Shown one piece after another: positions 17,407-25,761 of a DNA stretch of 64,000 nucleotides (position 1 is the stretch's first letter; every line of letters begins with the position of its first letter). This stretch comes from Fen-549 sp050011315. Its GTDB lineage: Bacteria; Actinomycetota; Thermoleophilia; Gaiellales; Gaiellaceae. The position numbers and the translations under genes are program-made. Under the pieces are notes generated by a model. That model searched no databases. It was given only the letters and a program-made list of their open reading frames with translations, and was not told the DNA's origin. The DNA lies in assembly GCA_050011315.1 (NCBI GenBank), contig JBEKJI010000007.1:1-64000 (forward strand), read 5' to 3'.

Positions 17407-17417
17407 AAACCGGTGTC
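17407..17417 (-). promoter_or_regulatory. Candidate LacI-type operator with TTGACA-like box upstream of GH1 gene
   Basis: Read on the minus strand, TTGACACCGGTTT lies about 130 nt upstream of the GH1 start. ACACCGGTTT is a near palindrome with a central CG, as LacI-family operators have, and overlaps a perfect -35 hexamer. No good -10 follows at 17 nt, so this is tentative. The rest of the gap 17280-17773 shows no gene. Confidence 0.3.
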
Positions 17418-17773
17418 AACAGAGAGGCGCCGACGGCGTCTCCGACAATCCCGATCTACGTCTTGAGCAGGGAAAAGCTTGCTGTCGAAAGGAAAAACCG
17501 ATTGCGTTCGCGCAGCCTCGCGAACTCGTCCTTATTCGTTTAGGACGAGCAAGATCCCTTCGGATCACTCGTACGGGTTAAGAAGCGGTGCCGGCTTCGG
17601 GTGGACGCAGACGGCTGATGCGTTCACGACCCTCGAGATGACCTGCTTCTCGCTGCTATCGTGACTCGGCGAAAGTTTCCAGAACGCCTGCTCATCTCCC
17701 GGATCTGCGGCCCGGTGATGATGCCGGAAGGCGAGCAGACCTCTTCAACCCCCCACCAGGAGCGTGAGGCTCG

Positions 17774-18937
17774 ATGTTCTCCATGCACAGATGGGCCACG
17801 GCGATCGCCGCTGGAGCCCTGATCCTGACCGTCGCGGGCACGGCGAGCGCAGCGACGGTCTACGGCAACATTCCCAGCCCCCTGGCAGGGAACTACCCCA
17901 GCCAAGCCTTCGAGGCGACCCAGACGGCGGAGTTCGGCAGCCTGATCGGATTGGCCGCCGGTCAGCGGACGAACCCCGTCGTAACGGTGACCATGAGCAG
18001 TTGGGGCTGCCAGAGCGGCGGCGGGGTGACCTGTGCCACGACGCCCGGGGCGGTGTTCAGCCTGCCGATCACGCTCAACATCTACGCCGTCAATCTGGAC
18101 AACTCCGTCGGGAGCCTGCTCGTGTCCGACACGCAGACGTTCAAGATCCCGTTTCGGCCCTCGCGGGACGACGTGAACTGCACGGGCGCTAGCGCCGGAA
18201 AGTGGTTCGACGGGACGCGCTGCTACAACGGGCTCGCGAACAACATCAGCTGGGACATGGGCGGGCGGAGCGTGACGTTGCCCGACAAGGTGATCGTCTC
18301 GGTCATGTACAACACGAGCGACTGGGGTTACCAGCCGATCGGTTACGGGCCACTCTGCCACTCGAGCTCGGCTGGTTGTGGATACGACTCCCTGAACGTG
18401 GCGATCCTTCCCAACGCTCCCTTCGTCGGCACCGATCCGCTGCCGAACGACGCCTATATCAGCTCCCTCTGGAGCGGTGCTTACTGCTCGGGGTCAGCCC
18501 TGGGTATCTTCAGGCTGGACACAGGCTGCTGGACCGGCAACCGGCCGGCGATCCAGGTCGACACCTACCCCCTGCAAACGGGTCCTGCCGGTGCTGATGG
18601 TGCTACTGGTCCTGCCGGTGCTACCGGCGCTACCGGCGCTACCGGTCCTGCCGGTGCTGCCAGCCCCGCCGTCACGGTTCAGACACCGTTGCAGACGAAG
18701 ATCCTCAAGGCGACGATCTCCGACACGAAGCGCACGGCGGCATTCTGGTTCTCGGGATCCGGCGGCAAGGGAAAGCTCAGCTTCCAGTGCAAGCTGGACA
18801 ACCGGAAGTACTCGTCCTGCCGCTCCCCCCGCGTCTTCAAGAACCTGAAACCCGGTAAGCACATCTTCCGGGTGCGGGCGAAGGACGCCAGAGGCAAGGT
18901 CGACCAGACTCCGGCAATGAGAAGGTTCACGATCTAG
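17774..18937 (+). CDS. Secreted protein with short collagen-like tract and C-terminal beta domain
   Basis: 387 aa, with a Sec signal peptide (about 1-27, cleavage near TASAA). A cysteine-containing ~245-residue domain follows with no family I recognise, then a run of about eight Gly-X-Y triplets rich in GATGPAG (about residues 272-297). It ends with an ~80-residue Ig-like module with paired cysteines (CKLDNRKYSSC) and the VRAKDARGKVD pattern. Exported, probably surface-associated. The repeated GCTACCGG codons in the tract are prone to slippage. ATG at 17774 with AGGAG 13 nt upstream. Confidence 0.85.
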   Translation: MFSMHRWATAIAAGALILTVAGTASAATVYGNIPSPLAGNYPSQAFEATQTAEFGSLIGLAAGQRTNPVVTVTMSSWGCQSGGGVTCATTPGAVFSLPITLNIYAVNLDNSVGSLLVSDTQTFKIPFRPSRDDVNCTGASAGKWFDGTRCYNGLANNISWDMGGRSVTLPDKVIVSVMYNTSDWGYQPIGYGPLCHSSSAGCGYDSLNVAILPNAPFVGTDPLPNDAYISSLWSGAYCSGSALGIFRLDTGCWTGNRPAIQVDTYPLQTGPAGADGATGPAGATGATGATGPAGAASPAVTVQTPLQTKILKATISDTKRTAAFWFSGSGGKGKLSFQCKLDNRKYSSCRSPRVFKNLKPGKHIFRVRAKDARGKVDQTPAMRRFTI

Positions 18938-18966
18938 CGCAGCGGTGAATCCTGCTGAAAGCGGCT

Positions 18967-19005
18967 GACATCGCCGGGCCGCGGAAGGCGCGGCTCGGCG
19001 ATGTC
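18967..19005. terminator. Bidirectional terminator hairpin
   Basis: The arms 18967-18983 and 18989-19005 form a 17-bp stem with one G-U pair and a 5-nt loop. It sits between the convergent collagen-like gene and the ars operon and can end both. Confidence 0.7.
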
Positions 19006-19083
19006 GCTAAGCCCCTTCGCCGAGATGTCCGGACAGGCACGAGCTCTCATCGCCCCTCCTGCTCAGTAGCCCGTCGTGAAGGA

Positions 19084-20235
19084 TCAGTCGAGAATTAAAG
19101 TCGCCGGCTCAGACCGCGATTCCACCGACACGACCACCGCTGGCTGTGGCCAGGCAAGTCGCCTCGCGAGCCAGAGCGCAACGTACACGAGCCCGACGAG
19201 CACCGGCACCTCGATCAGCGGCCCGACAACCCCGGCCAGCGCCTGTCCAGAAGTGGCGCCGAAGACGCCGACGGCAACGGCGATCGCAAGCTCGAAGTCG
19301 TTCGATGCCACCGTGAAGGCGAGGCTCGCGGTCTGAGCGTAGGGGAGCCGCAGCAGCCGGCCGGTGGCGAAGCCCGCGACCCACATGACCGCGAAGTAGG
19401 CCAGGAGCGGCAGAGCGATTCTCGCCACGTCCAGCGGACGGGAAGTGATCTTGTCGCCCTGGATCGCAAAGAGGAGCACGATCGTGAAGAGCAGCCCGTA
19501 GAGCGTGATCGGTGCGATCTGCGGGATGAAGCTCTGCTCGTACCAATCGCGGCCGCGGCGCTTGAGGCCGATCCGGCGGGTGAGAAAGCCGGCGACGAGC
19601 GGGATGCCGAGGAAGATCAGCACCGTACGCGCGATCTCCCAGATGCCCGGCTGAAAGCCCTGGGTATCGAGGCTGAGCCAGCCCGGGAGCAGCGTCAGGT
19701 AGAAGTAGCCGAGTAGCGAGTAGGCGGCGACCTGGAAGAGCGCGTTGAAGACGACGAGCATCGCCGCTCGCTCGCGGTCGCCCTTGGCGATGTCGTTCCA
19801 GACGAGCACCATCGCGATGCAGCGCGCCAGACCGACGATGATCACGCCTGTCCTGTAGGCGGGCTGGTCGGCGAGCAGGAGCCAGGCGAGCGCGAACATG
19901 AGCGCGGGACCGACGATCCAGGAAAGAAAGAGCGAGACGCCGAAGAAGGCGCGGTCGGAGACGCCGTCGTGGCTCCTCCGGCCGAGGTCCTCGTAACGCA
20001 CCTTCGCCAGCACCGGGTACATCATCAAGAGCAGCCCCGCGGCGATCGGCAGACTGACCGTGCCGACCTGAAGCTTGCCCAGCCAGTCGTTCAGGCTCGG
20101 CAGAAGCGACCCGAGCCCCAGCCCCGCCGCCATCGCCAGCGCGATCCACAAGGGGAGGAAGCGATCGAGTCGCGACAAGCGAGCAAGCACCGCGCCTTCG
20201 CCGACCGGCACGGGGGCGCGGTCAACTACGTCCAC
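19084..20235 (-). CDS. arsB: ACR3-family arsenite efflux permease
   Basis: A 383-aa permease with about ten helices that exports As(OH)3. The ACR3 hallmark VGLARCIAMVLVWNDIAKGD is intact, with the essential Cys in helix 4, and helix 9 has the FTVASNDFELAIAVAV pattern. I place the start at GTG 20235 because GAGGAG lies 9 nt upstream; it overlaps the arsC end by 14 nt. An alternative GTG at 20190 would start closer to the first membrane helix. Last gene of the ars operon, ahead of a strong terminator. Confidence 0.95.
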   Translation of the reverse strand: MDVVDRAPVPVGEGAVLARLSRLDRFLPLWIALAMAAGLGLGSLLPSLNDWLGKLQVGTVSLPIAAGLLLMMYPVLAKVRYEDLGRRSHDGVSDRAFFGVSLFLSWIVGPALMFALAWLLLADQPAYRTGVIIVGLARCIAMVLVWNDIAKGDRERAAMLVVFNALFQVAAYSLLGYFYLTLLPGWLSLDTQGFQPGIWEIARTVLIFLGIPLVAGFLTRRIGLKRRGRDWYEQSFIPQIAPITLYGLLFTIVLLFAIQGDKITSRPLDVARIALPLLAYFAVMWVAGFATGRLLRLPYAQTASLAFTVASNDFELAIAVAVGVFGATSGQALAGVVGPLIEVPVLVGLVYVALWLARRLAWPQPAVVVSVESRSEPATLILD

Positions 20236-20632
20236 TGCCCGTCTTCTCCTCGAGCTCCGAGAGCAGCCGATCGATGCGAGCGGCGATCTCGTCGCGAACA
20301 GCACGTGTCTCGGCCAACCCCTTACCGGCCGGATCCTCGAGCTCCCAATCTATGTAGCGCTTCCCCGGGATGACCGGGCAGGCGTCGCCACAGCCCATCG
20401 TCACGACCAGGTCGGCCCACTCGGCGTCGGCGAGCTCAAGGCGGCGCGGCGTCCGTCCGGTCAGATCCACGCCACGCTCGCGCATCGCTTCGACCACCTC
20501 GGGATGGACGCTCGCGGCCGGGCTCGAGCCTGCCGAGCGAGCCTCATGGCGGCCGGAGGCGGCGAGCCGGAAGAGAGCCTCGGCCATCTGCGAGCGGCCC
20601 GCGTTCTGGACGCAGACGAAGAGGACGTTCAT
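20222..20632 (-). CDS. arsC: Arsenate reductase, low-molecular-weight phosphatase type
   Basis: 136 aa, thioredoxin-coupled ArsC. The P-loop CVQNAGRS carries the nucleophilic Cys. The redox pair is in TMGCGDACPVIPG, and the DWELEDP segment holds the general acid. It reduces As(V) to As(III), which the next gene exports. The ATG at 20632 overlaps the arsM stop (ATGA), giving a coupled arsM-arsC-acr3 order. Confidence 0.95.
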   Translation of the reverse strand: MNVLFVCVQNAGRSQMAEALFRLAASGRHEARSAGSSPAASVHPEVVEAMRERGVDLTGRTPRRLELADAEWADLVVTMGCGDACPVIPGKRYIDWELEDPAGKGLAETRAVRDEIAARIDRLLSELEEKTGSGRS

Positions 20633-21444
20633 CCGCAGCACTTTCCCTGCGACTGCGTCCCGGCGAGAGGAAGCGGACTCGGAATCGGCTTCGCGCCCGC
20701 CGGCTTGACCGCCTTTACGATCGCGGCGTGCATGCCGTCCTCGACCTCATGCGTGAACTCGACCGAGATCTGCTCGAATCCGGCCGCCTCGAGGCCTTGC
20801 TCGTACTCGCTTTTTGAGAGAGCGCCGGCGATGCAGCCCGAGTAGCTGCCGCGCTCGGCCCGCTCGGCCGGTGAGAGGCGGTCCTCGGCGACGACGTCGG
20901 AGACTCCGATCCGTCCGCCCGGCCTGAGCACCCGCGCCATCTCGACCAGCACCGCGGACTTGTCGACCGAGAGATTGATCACGCAGTTGGAGATGACGAC
21001 GTCGACCGACTCCGCGGGCAGCGGTACCCGCTCGATCACGCCCTTGAGGAAGATCGCATTGCGAACACCGGCCTCGTCGGCGTTGCGCTGGGCGAGCGCC
21101 AGCATCTCGTCGGTCATGTCGAGCCCGAAGGCGCGCCCCGTCTCGCCGACTCGCCTGGCCGAAAGGATCACGTCGATGCCGCCGCCCGAGCCCAGATCGA
21201 GCACCGTCTCACCTTCGTTCAGGTCGGCGACCGCAATCGGGTTGCCGCAGCCGAGCGAGGCCAGCATGGCGGCGTCCGGAAGCTCACCCCGTTCGCCAAC
21301 CGAGTAGCTCGATGCGCCGAAGGCGTCGCTGGCAGCCTTCTCGCCGCCACAGCAGGCCTCTCCGCCTCCTTCGATCACCGTACGCGCGGCCTCGGCATAA
21401 CGGCGACGCACCTGTTCGCGAAGCTCCTCCGCAGAAGAAGTCAC
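20629..21444 (-). CDS. arsM: Arsenite S-adenosylmethionine methyltransferase
   Basis: 271 aa. Motif I is VLDLGSGGGIDVILSA. The conserved cysteines that bind As(III) are present near ACCGG (about residue 28), in ISNCVINLS and in YSGCIAGAL. The C terminus ends in KCCG. It methylates arsenite to di/trimethyl species. The GTG start at 21444 overlaps the arsR stop (GTGA); the long open frame upstream is the antisense-independent arsR region and not part of the protein. Confidence 0.94.
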   Translation of the reverse strand: MTSSAEELREQVRRRYAEAARTVIEGGGEACCGGEKAASDAFGASSYSVGERGELPDAAMLASLGCGNPIAVADLNEGETVLDLGSGGGIDVILSARRVGETGRAFGLDMTDEMLALAQRNADEAGVRNAIFLKGVIERVPLPAESVDVVISNCVINLSVDKSAVLVEMARVLRPGGRIGVSDVVAEDRLSPAERAERGSYSGCIAGALSKSEYEQGLEAAGFEQISVEFTHEVEDGMHAAIVKAVKPAGAKPIPSPLPLAGTQSQGKCCG

Positions 21445-21785
21445 CTGTTTCCTCCTTTGAGATCGATCAAGCTCGCAAGCTTGCTCACGGCATCTTGATT
21501 GAGGGAGAAGAAGGCCCACTTGCCGCGCTGCTCTCTCTCGAGCAATCCCGCTTCGACGAGCTTCTTCATGTGGTGGCTCACGGTCGGCTGCGCGAGACCG
21601 AGCGGTCGAGTCAGATTGCAGACGCAGACCGGCTCGCGATTGGTCGCCAGCAGGTTGACGATCTTCACGCGAGCCGGGTCTCCGAGCGCAGCGAAGAGCC
21701 TGGCCGTGGCTTCGGCTTCCTCGTTCGAGAGCGCCGGCGCCGCCAGCGGCACGCAGCCGGCTACGGCTGTCGTCGCGTCGGTCAT
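21441..21785 (-). CDS. arsR: ArsR-family repressor
   Basis: A 114-aa winged-helix repressor. Its As(III) site is probably VCVCNL in helix alpha3/4, and a further Cys lies near the N terminus (AGCVPL). The recognition helix is in LAQPTVSHHMKKLVEAG. It should bind the palindrome at 22411-22428 ahead of the operon and release on arsenite. The ATG at 21785 overlaps the stop of the small upstream gene by 4 nt (ATGA). Confidence 0.95.
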   Translation of the reverse strand: MTDATTAVAGCVPLAAPALSNEEAEATARLFAALGDPARVKIVNLLATNREPVCVCNLTRPLGLAQPTVSHHMKKLVEAGLLEREQRGKWAFFSLNQDAVSKLASLIDLKGGNR

Positions 21786-21928
21786 ACCAGCCGGAAACCG
21801 CTGCGAAGCAGGTTCTGGAACATGCGGTCTCGCGCGCACTCGGCGAAGGTGGAAGCCTGGTTGTGGGCGATCGCGCAGCGCTCGCAGAACTCGAGCGGCG
21901 CCTTCTTCTCTTCATTCGGGAGTTTCAT
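21782..21928 (-). CDS. Small cysteine-containing protein in ars operon, 48 aa
   Basis: A 48-aa gene, translated by hand: MKLPNEEKKAPLEF, then a CERC motif, and FAEC near residue 31. AGGAG lies 8 nt upstream of the ATG (21928), and the stop is coupled to the arsR ATG (ATGA), so it is very likely expressed. CxxC plus a third Cys suggests a small metal- or arsenic-binding protein, or a metallochaperone. I know no named family for it. Confidence 0.7.
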   Translation of the reverse strand: MKLPNEEKKAPLEFCERCAIAHNQASTFAECARDRMFQNLLRSGFRLV

Positions 21929-21947
21929 TGCGGGCTCCTTTCTCCGA

Positions 21948-22361
21948 TCAGTTCACTTTCAGTTCCGGTGTCGTCGCGAGCACAGAGCTGAGCTCGCTCA
22001 CGACCTCTTCGTAGATCCTCTCGCTCTCCTCCCAACCGACCGAGACGTGCTTCGCCTTGAGAACGCCCCGGTTCTCGAGCTGGATAGAGCGTGTGACCGC
22101 GACTCCGTGCTCGGCGAGCAGACGATTTGCGCAGGCGAGCGGGCAGCCGGAGACGGCGACGACGAGTCGCCCGGACAGGGCTGCGGCGTACGGCGGCTCG
22201 GCCTCGATACCGACAGCCTCGGCGCAGGACATCTCCGCGAGACCGTCCCGGTCGAGCCGGACGGCGATCTCGTTCGTGAGCTGCCCGAGGTTCGACGCTC
22301 CCGAGCACGCGTAGACGAGCGCCTCGGTTTGATCGGTATTCGCGGCGGCAGTCTCGGTCAC
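21948..22361 (-). CDS. DGC-domain putative zinc-binding protein
   Basis: 137 aa. ALVYACSGASNLGQL, EMSCAEAVGI and VAVSGCPLACANRLL give the cysteine pattern of the DGC family (named for conserved Asp, Gly and Cys), proposed to bind zinc. It is the first gene of the ars operon, 19 nt ahead of the small cysteine gene. This position suggests a role in metalloid handling, but none is established. ATG at 22361 with a GGAGGAGG tract upstream. Confidence 0.82.
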   Translation of the reverse strand: MTETAAANTDQTEALVYACSGASNLGQLTNEIAVRLDRDGLAEMSCAEAVGIEAEPPYAAALSGRLVVAVSGCPLACANRLLAEHGVAVTRSIQLENRGVLKAKHVSVGWEESERIYEEVVSELSSVLATTPELKVN

Positions 22362-22410
22362 GCTTTCTCCTCCTCCTTACGTTGCTCGGTCATATCGACC
22401 GTTGTCGATG

Positions 22411-22428
22411 TATCGATTTCTATCAATA
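22411..22428 (-). promoter_or_regulatory. ArsR-type operator ahead of the ars operon
   Basis: On the minus strand, TATTGAT-AGAA-ATCGATA is an imperfect palindrome with one mismatch, 50 nt upstream of the operon's first start. It has the ATxGAT-like half-sites typical of ArsR/SmtB repressors. Confidence 0.6.
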
Positions 22429-22596
22429 CGTCGGCTTTCTGTCAAGCCGGCGGCCGAACGGGCTGTCGAAGAGGTTTCAGGAGCTATCGGGCCGAGCGGA
22501 AGCTAGAGCTCGTTTCAGATGACGGCGGAGTGTTCCGGCGGGCACTTCTTTCCGCCGCCCTCCCCCAAGAGCGTCAAGCGGAATGACGACCCGCCG

Positions 22597-22735
22597 ACTG
22601 GGTGTGATCGGTGAGTGCGAGGCTAGGACGCAGTGTCGCGTTCGTAGCCGGAGGCTACGGGCGCGACCGAGGACAACGCATCGTGCTTGCCGAGCGCGGC
22701 CAGGCGATGGAGTGCTTCGTTTCGCTTGGCGCTCT
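22597..22735 (+). repeat. Dispersed hairpin element A, copy 2
   Basis: Full copy of element A. The stem 22636-22649 pairs with 22653-22666 (14 bp, loop GGA) and is followed by GAGGACAACGCA and a tail that again matches copy 1 (GGCGATGGAGTGCTTCG). It fills most of the gap between the ars promoter and thrC. Confidence 0.8.
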
Positions 22736-22865
22736 AACAAACCCACCCGCGGGGTCGTGAAACGGTAGCCAGGAAAAGCGCACGAGATGTGCCGGTTTCG
22801 TGCCAGAACAGCATCTCACTACCGAACGCGCCCAAACGGCGGAGAACTTCCTTCGAAACGAGCTC

Positions 22866-23939
22866 TTAGAGCTCGAGCGCCCGACAGACGGCGGTGTAGT
22901 CCGCGTCGACGAGGGTGGGTTTCGGTACCGCGTTGATAGTTATGTCCGGGTCTTTGAGCCCGTGCCCGGTAAGGACGCAGACGACGGTCGAGCCTTCCGG
23001 CACGCCCACCTTGAGCAGACCCGCGACCGAAGCGGCCGAGGCCGGCTCGCAATAAACGCCCTCGGTCGTAGCCAGGAGTGCCTGGGCAGCGAGGATCTCT
23101 TCGTCGGTTACGGCGTGGACGCTGCCGCCCGACTCGCTGATCGCCGCCTCCGCGCCCTTCCAAAGCGCCGGATTGCCGATACGGATCGCCGTCGCAACCG
23201 TCGACGGGTTCTCGATCGGATGGCCGTGCACGAGCGGAGCCGATCCGGCGGCCTGAAAACCGAGCATCCGGGGCGTACGGGTCGAGACTCCCGCGTCCAG
23301 GTACTCGCGGTAACCCTTCCAGTAGGCGGTGATGTTGCCGGCGTTTCCGACCGGGATGCAGTGCACGTCGGGGGCGTCGCCGAGCACGTCGACGATCTCG
23401 AAGGCGCCCGTCTTCTGCCCCTCGATGCGGAAGGGATTGACCGAGTTGACGACCTCGAGCCCCGCCTTCTCGCCAAGCGCCCGCACGATCTCGAGCGCCT
23501 GGTCGAAGTTGCCGCGAATCTCGAGCACGCGAGCGCCGTAGGCGAGCGCCTGCGCCATCTTGCCGAGCGCGATCTTCCCCTGCGGCACGAGCACGGCGCA
23601 CTGCAGGCCGGCGCGGCCGGCATAAGCCGCCGCGGAAGCGGAGGTATTGCCCGTCGAGGCGCAGACGACCGCCGGTGCCTTCTTCTCCACGGCCTTCGAG
23701 ATCGCCATCGTCATGCCGCGATCCTTGAACGAGCAGGTCGGGTTGAGCCCCTCGAACTTGAGCCGGACGCGCGCGCCGACGCGATCGGAAAGACGCGGCG
23801 CTTCGATCAGCGGCGTACCGCCCTCGAGCATCGTCACGACCGGTGTTTGCTCGCTCACCGGGAGGTAGTGCCGGTACTCCTCGATGACGCCTCTCCAGCC
23901 CGCGCGCACAACGGGCTCGTGCGCCTGTGTCGTGGACAT
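22866..23939 (-). CDS. thrC: Threonine synthase
   Basis: 357 aa, PLP-dependent, converts O-phosphohomoserine to threonine. The PLP lysine lies in NPTCSFKDRGM, followed by the phosphate-binding VCASTGNTSASAAAYAGRAG and, later, IPVGNAGNITAYWKGY. Length and order fit the short bacterial ThrC. The ATG at 23939 begins MSTTQAHEP; an upstream TTG/GTG would add ten residues. Monocistronic. Two broken copies of its 5' part lie at 25545-25672 and 26575-26833. Confidence 0.95.
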   Translation of the reverse strand: MSTTQAHEPVVRAGWRGVIEEYRHYLPVSEQTPVVTMLEGGTPLIEAPRLSDRVGARVRLKFEGLNPTCSFKDRGMTMAISKAVEKKAPAVVCASTGNTSASAAAYAGRAGLQCAVLVPQGKIALGKMAQALAYGARVLEIRGNFDQALEIVRALGEKAGLEVVNSVNPFRIEGQKTGAFEIVDVLGDAPDVHCIPVGNAGNITAYWKGYREYLDAGVSTRTPRMLGFQAAGSAPLVHGHPIENPSTVATAIRIGNPALWKGAEAAISESGGSVHAVTDEEILAAQALLATTEGVYCEPASAASVAGLLKVGVPEGSTVVCVLTGHGLKDPDITINAVPKPTLVDADYTAVCRALEL

Positions 23940-24051
23940 GGCGTCGAAGGTATCACACGCCTCGCTCACGCCCGACGACTCCGCACCCCGGGAGTCTGTC
24001 TCGATTTTCTTCGTTCAGAGCCGGACCAGCGAGAAGGTCGGTCAGCCAGTC

Positions 24052-24165
24052 CCGGCCCGGAAGGTGATGCCGTCGAATGCGGCCCGGATCGCACCACCCA
24101 GGTTGGCCGGTTCATGGACGGCCCCGCTCGCGCCGACGCAGACGAGTCGTTCGCAACGTGTGTGG
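24052..24165 (-). pseudogene. Remnant of the 3' end of a collagen-like secreted protein gene
   Basis: The plus-strand sequence GGCCCGGAAGGTGATGCCGT and the following ~100 nt match the 3' end of the gene at 25762-26415 (the region coding for FDGITFRAG and the preceding CVGATG), with substitutions and no open upstream part. It therefore looks like a duplicate that decayed. Confidence 0.6.
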
Positions 24166-24185
24166 GCGCGATAGCTAGATCGGCG

Positions 24186-24489
24186 CTAGGCGTTCAGCTC
24201 GGCGAGCGCCGCAGCGATTCGCTTCGCGCTAGGCTCGACCGAGCCGGAGGTTCGCAGTTGCCAGCGCTCCTCGTGCCCCGCCTCAATCGGAGTGCGATCG
24301 AAGAGTTCGCGGGCGAATGCGGACTCGAGAATACTCCGGAAGCTACGCACCTCCTCGAAGAGCCCGAAGCGGACGACGCAGTGGGGGGTTGGCTCGTGGC
24401 GAGCTATATCTTCACCTCGCCGAGCTTTCGCCGGAGCCCGGAAACGGTCAGGCGGCAGGTTGAGTCGCGGTGCGTCTCCAAAGCAAGTG
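24186..24489 (-). pseudogene. Possible gene fragment, ~100 codons open
   Basis: One minus-strand frame is open for about 100 codons, with protein-like composition (RLNLPPDRFRAPAK, then HCVVRFGLFEEVRSF, ending KRIAAALAELNA). There is no start codon before the terminator hairpin upstream. I do not recognise a family. A truncated gene or a non-coding open frame are both possible. Confidence 0.35.
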
Positions 24490-24490
24490 C

Positions 24491-24525
24491 GAACGAGCCG
24501 CCCGCTATCCGCGGGCGGCTCGTTC
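24491..24525 (-). terminator. Terminator of the secreted-protein gene
   Basis: GAACGAGCCGCCCG and its exact complement form a 14-bp stem with a 7-nt loop, directly downstream of the minus-strand gene ending at 24543. Confidence 0.75.
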
Positions 24526-24542
24526 TATCTCCGAGCAAGACG

Positions 24543-24992
24543 CTACGTCACGCAGGTCACGTAGAGGGTACCCGAATGAGCTGCGACGGTATTCCAGAGC
24601 CAGAACGTCCAGCCGCTGTCGTCGCTGGTCGGGAACGAGCTGAGGGGCACTACTCCTGCAGCCGCTGGGTTGAGCTGATCCCAGCCTCCGCCCAGGGCCT
24701 TCTGACCGGGGTCACAAGAAACGCTGAAGCTCTGGAAGCCGACGGCCGCCATCGCCCAGGTTGAGGTCTTCATGGTCACGAGCGATTTCACGCTTGATAC
24801 GGCGGGAACGCTCGCCACGATCTGGGCCGCCGTCTTTCCTTGCAGCTTCTTGGAGTTGTCCGCGATCAGCGCCCGCTTAGCTAGCGGAACCGCTTTTGCG
24901 AGGCTGACACCCGCTGCGACACCTGTGAGGGAGCAGAAGAGCGCAATCAGAGCCACGACCATAGCCGGGCTAAGACGCATCCGTTTATACAT
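24543..24992 (-). CDS. Secreted protein of the 'SPAMVVALIALF' signal family
   Basis: 149 aa. The N terminus (MRLSPAMVVALIALFCSLTG) is a signal-anchor of a type very common in Thermoleophilia surface proteins. A helical linker (ADNSKKLQGKTAAQI) follows, then a beta-rich C-terminal part with two cysteines (SVSCDPGQKALGGGW ... YVTCVT). Related in N terminus to the collagen-like protein at 25762. Function unknown. Confidence 0.8.
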   Translation of the reverse strand: MYKRMRLSPAMVVALIALFCSLTGVAAGVSLAKAVPLAKRALIADNSKKLQGKTAAQIVASVPAVSSVKSLVTMKTSTWAMAAVGFQSFSVSCDPGQKALGGGWDQLNPAAAGVVPLSSFPTSDDSGWTFWLWNTVAAHSGTLYVTCVT

Positions 24993-25258
24993 CTTGCCGA
25001 ACCTCCATTCTTGGTCTGTCTAGATATTCGACGACATTCCCGGGGGTTCGTACGCTCGCCTCGCGGTGACGATTTCACCAAGAGTCCGGTTGGACAGTGA
25101 TCGACCGTTCTCGGTTAGGCACCACGGGCGTTTCTGGCCCCCGTCCCTCGGTTACGACCGTAAGCTCCTTGAGTCTGGTTGGTACGACTGGCGGCGTCAA
25201 GTGAACGTGCTCGGCGATTGGCTCGAGCCGCGAGCCCGGTGATTTGAATAGCACGGCG

Positions 25259-25372
25259 ATGCGGGCGCGGATGCTCTCGCTCTTCCAGGTCAAGCTGAGC
25301 TTGCGCGCGAGCGCGAAAGACCTCGCCGGCAACACCCGCGTGGTCACCAAGAAGATCACGCTCAAGCGCTAA
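25259..25372 (+). pseudogene. C-terminal fragment of a secreted beta-domain protein
   Basis: The open frame ends VKLSLRASAKDLAGNTRVV...KR and has the AGNT pattern of terminal Ig-like modules in secreted actinobacterial proteins. Its upstream part is missing. It is followed by a hairpin (25404-25430) and a palindrome, as a real gene end would be. Confidence 0.45.
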
Positions 25373-25403
25373 CCAACAGGGGAACCCCCGAACGCATGAT
25401 CCT

Positions 25404-25430
25404 GCCGCGCCCGCCTCAGGCGGGCGCGGC
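25404..25430 (+). terminator. Hairpin after the gene fragment
   Basis: GCCGCGCCCGCC pairs with GGCGGGCGCGGC around a TCA loop, 32 nt after the fragment's stop codon. Confidence 0.6.
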
Positions 25431-25435
25431 TCTAA

Positions 25436-25463
25436 CCGGCGGAAGTCTGGCGACTTCCGCCGG
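25436..25463. repeat. Palindrome family C (12-bp stem)
   Basis: CCGGCGGAAGTC and its complement with loop TGGC. Member of a family found mainly behind tRNA genes in this window (33630, 33956, 39701, 39761, 41138, 41171, 59356, 59568). The variable base of the stem (A/G in GAAATC/GAAGTC) changes together with its partner. Confidence 0.75.
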
Positions 25464-25544
25464 AAAAACCGAACGACTATCCGCGACCCGCTGCGAGTTA
25501 GTCGTCCCTCAGGCGTCTTTGCGAATCCGACAACGCTGCCGCGA

Positions 25545-25672
25545 CCGGCGTCTGCTCGGAGACGGGCAGGAAGGGCCGGTGCTCCCGATCACACCTCTCC
25601 ATTCCGCTCTCACAGCGGGCTCATAGGCCGGCGTCGTGGACATGCGCCGAAGGTATCAAACGCCTCGCCGGC
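25545..25672 (-). pseudogene. Broken copy of the thrC 5' end
   Basis: About 128 nt align with the thrC start region 23836-23967, including the sequence around the start codon (CGTCGTGGACATG, AAGGTATCA, CGCCTCG). It has many substitutions and no continuing reading frame. Confidence 0.65.
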
Positions 25673-25761
25673 GCTTCAGGGGGCTTCGCCCTGAGCCCAG
25701 CGCTCGAGGAGCTGGAACTACGGTTTCTACGTATCAGAGCCAGATCAACACAGCGCCACGG

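Noticed and set aside
16344..17543. Plus-strand open frame of 399 codons
   Set aside because: Antisense to the GH1 gene and runs into its promoter region; no domain.
22800..24764. Plus-strand open frame of 654 codons
   Set aside because: Antisense to thrC, the relics and part of a secreted-protein gene; arginine-rich shadow of GC-rich DNA.
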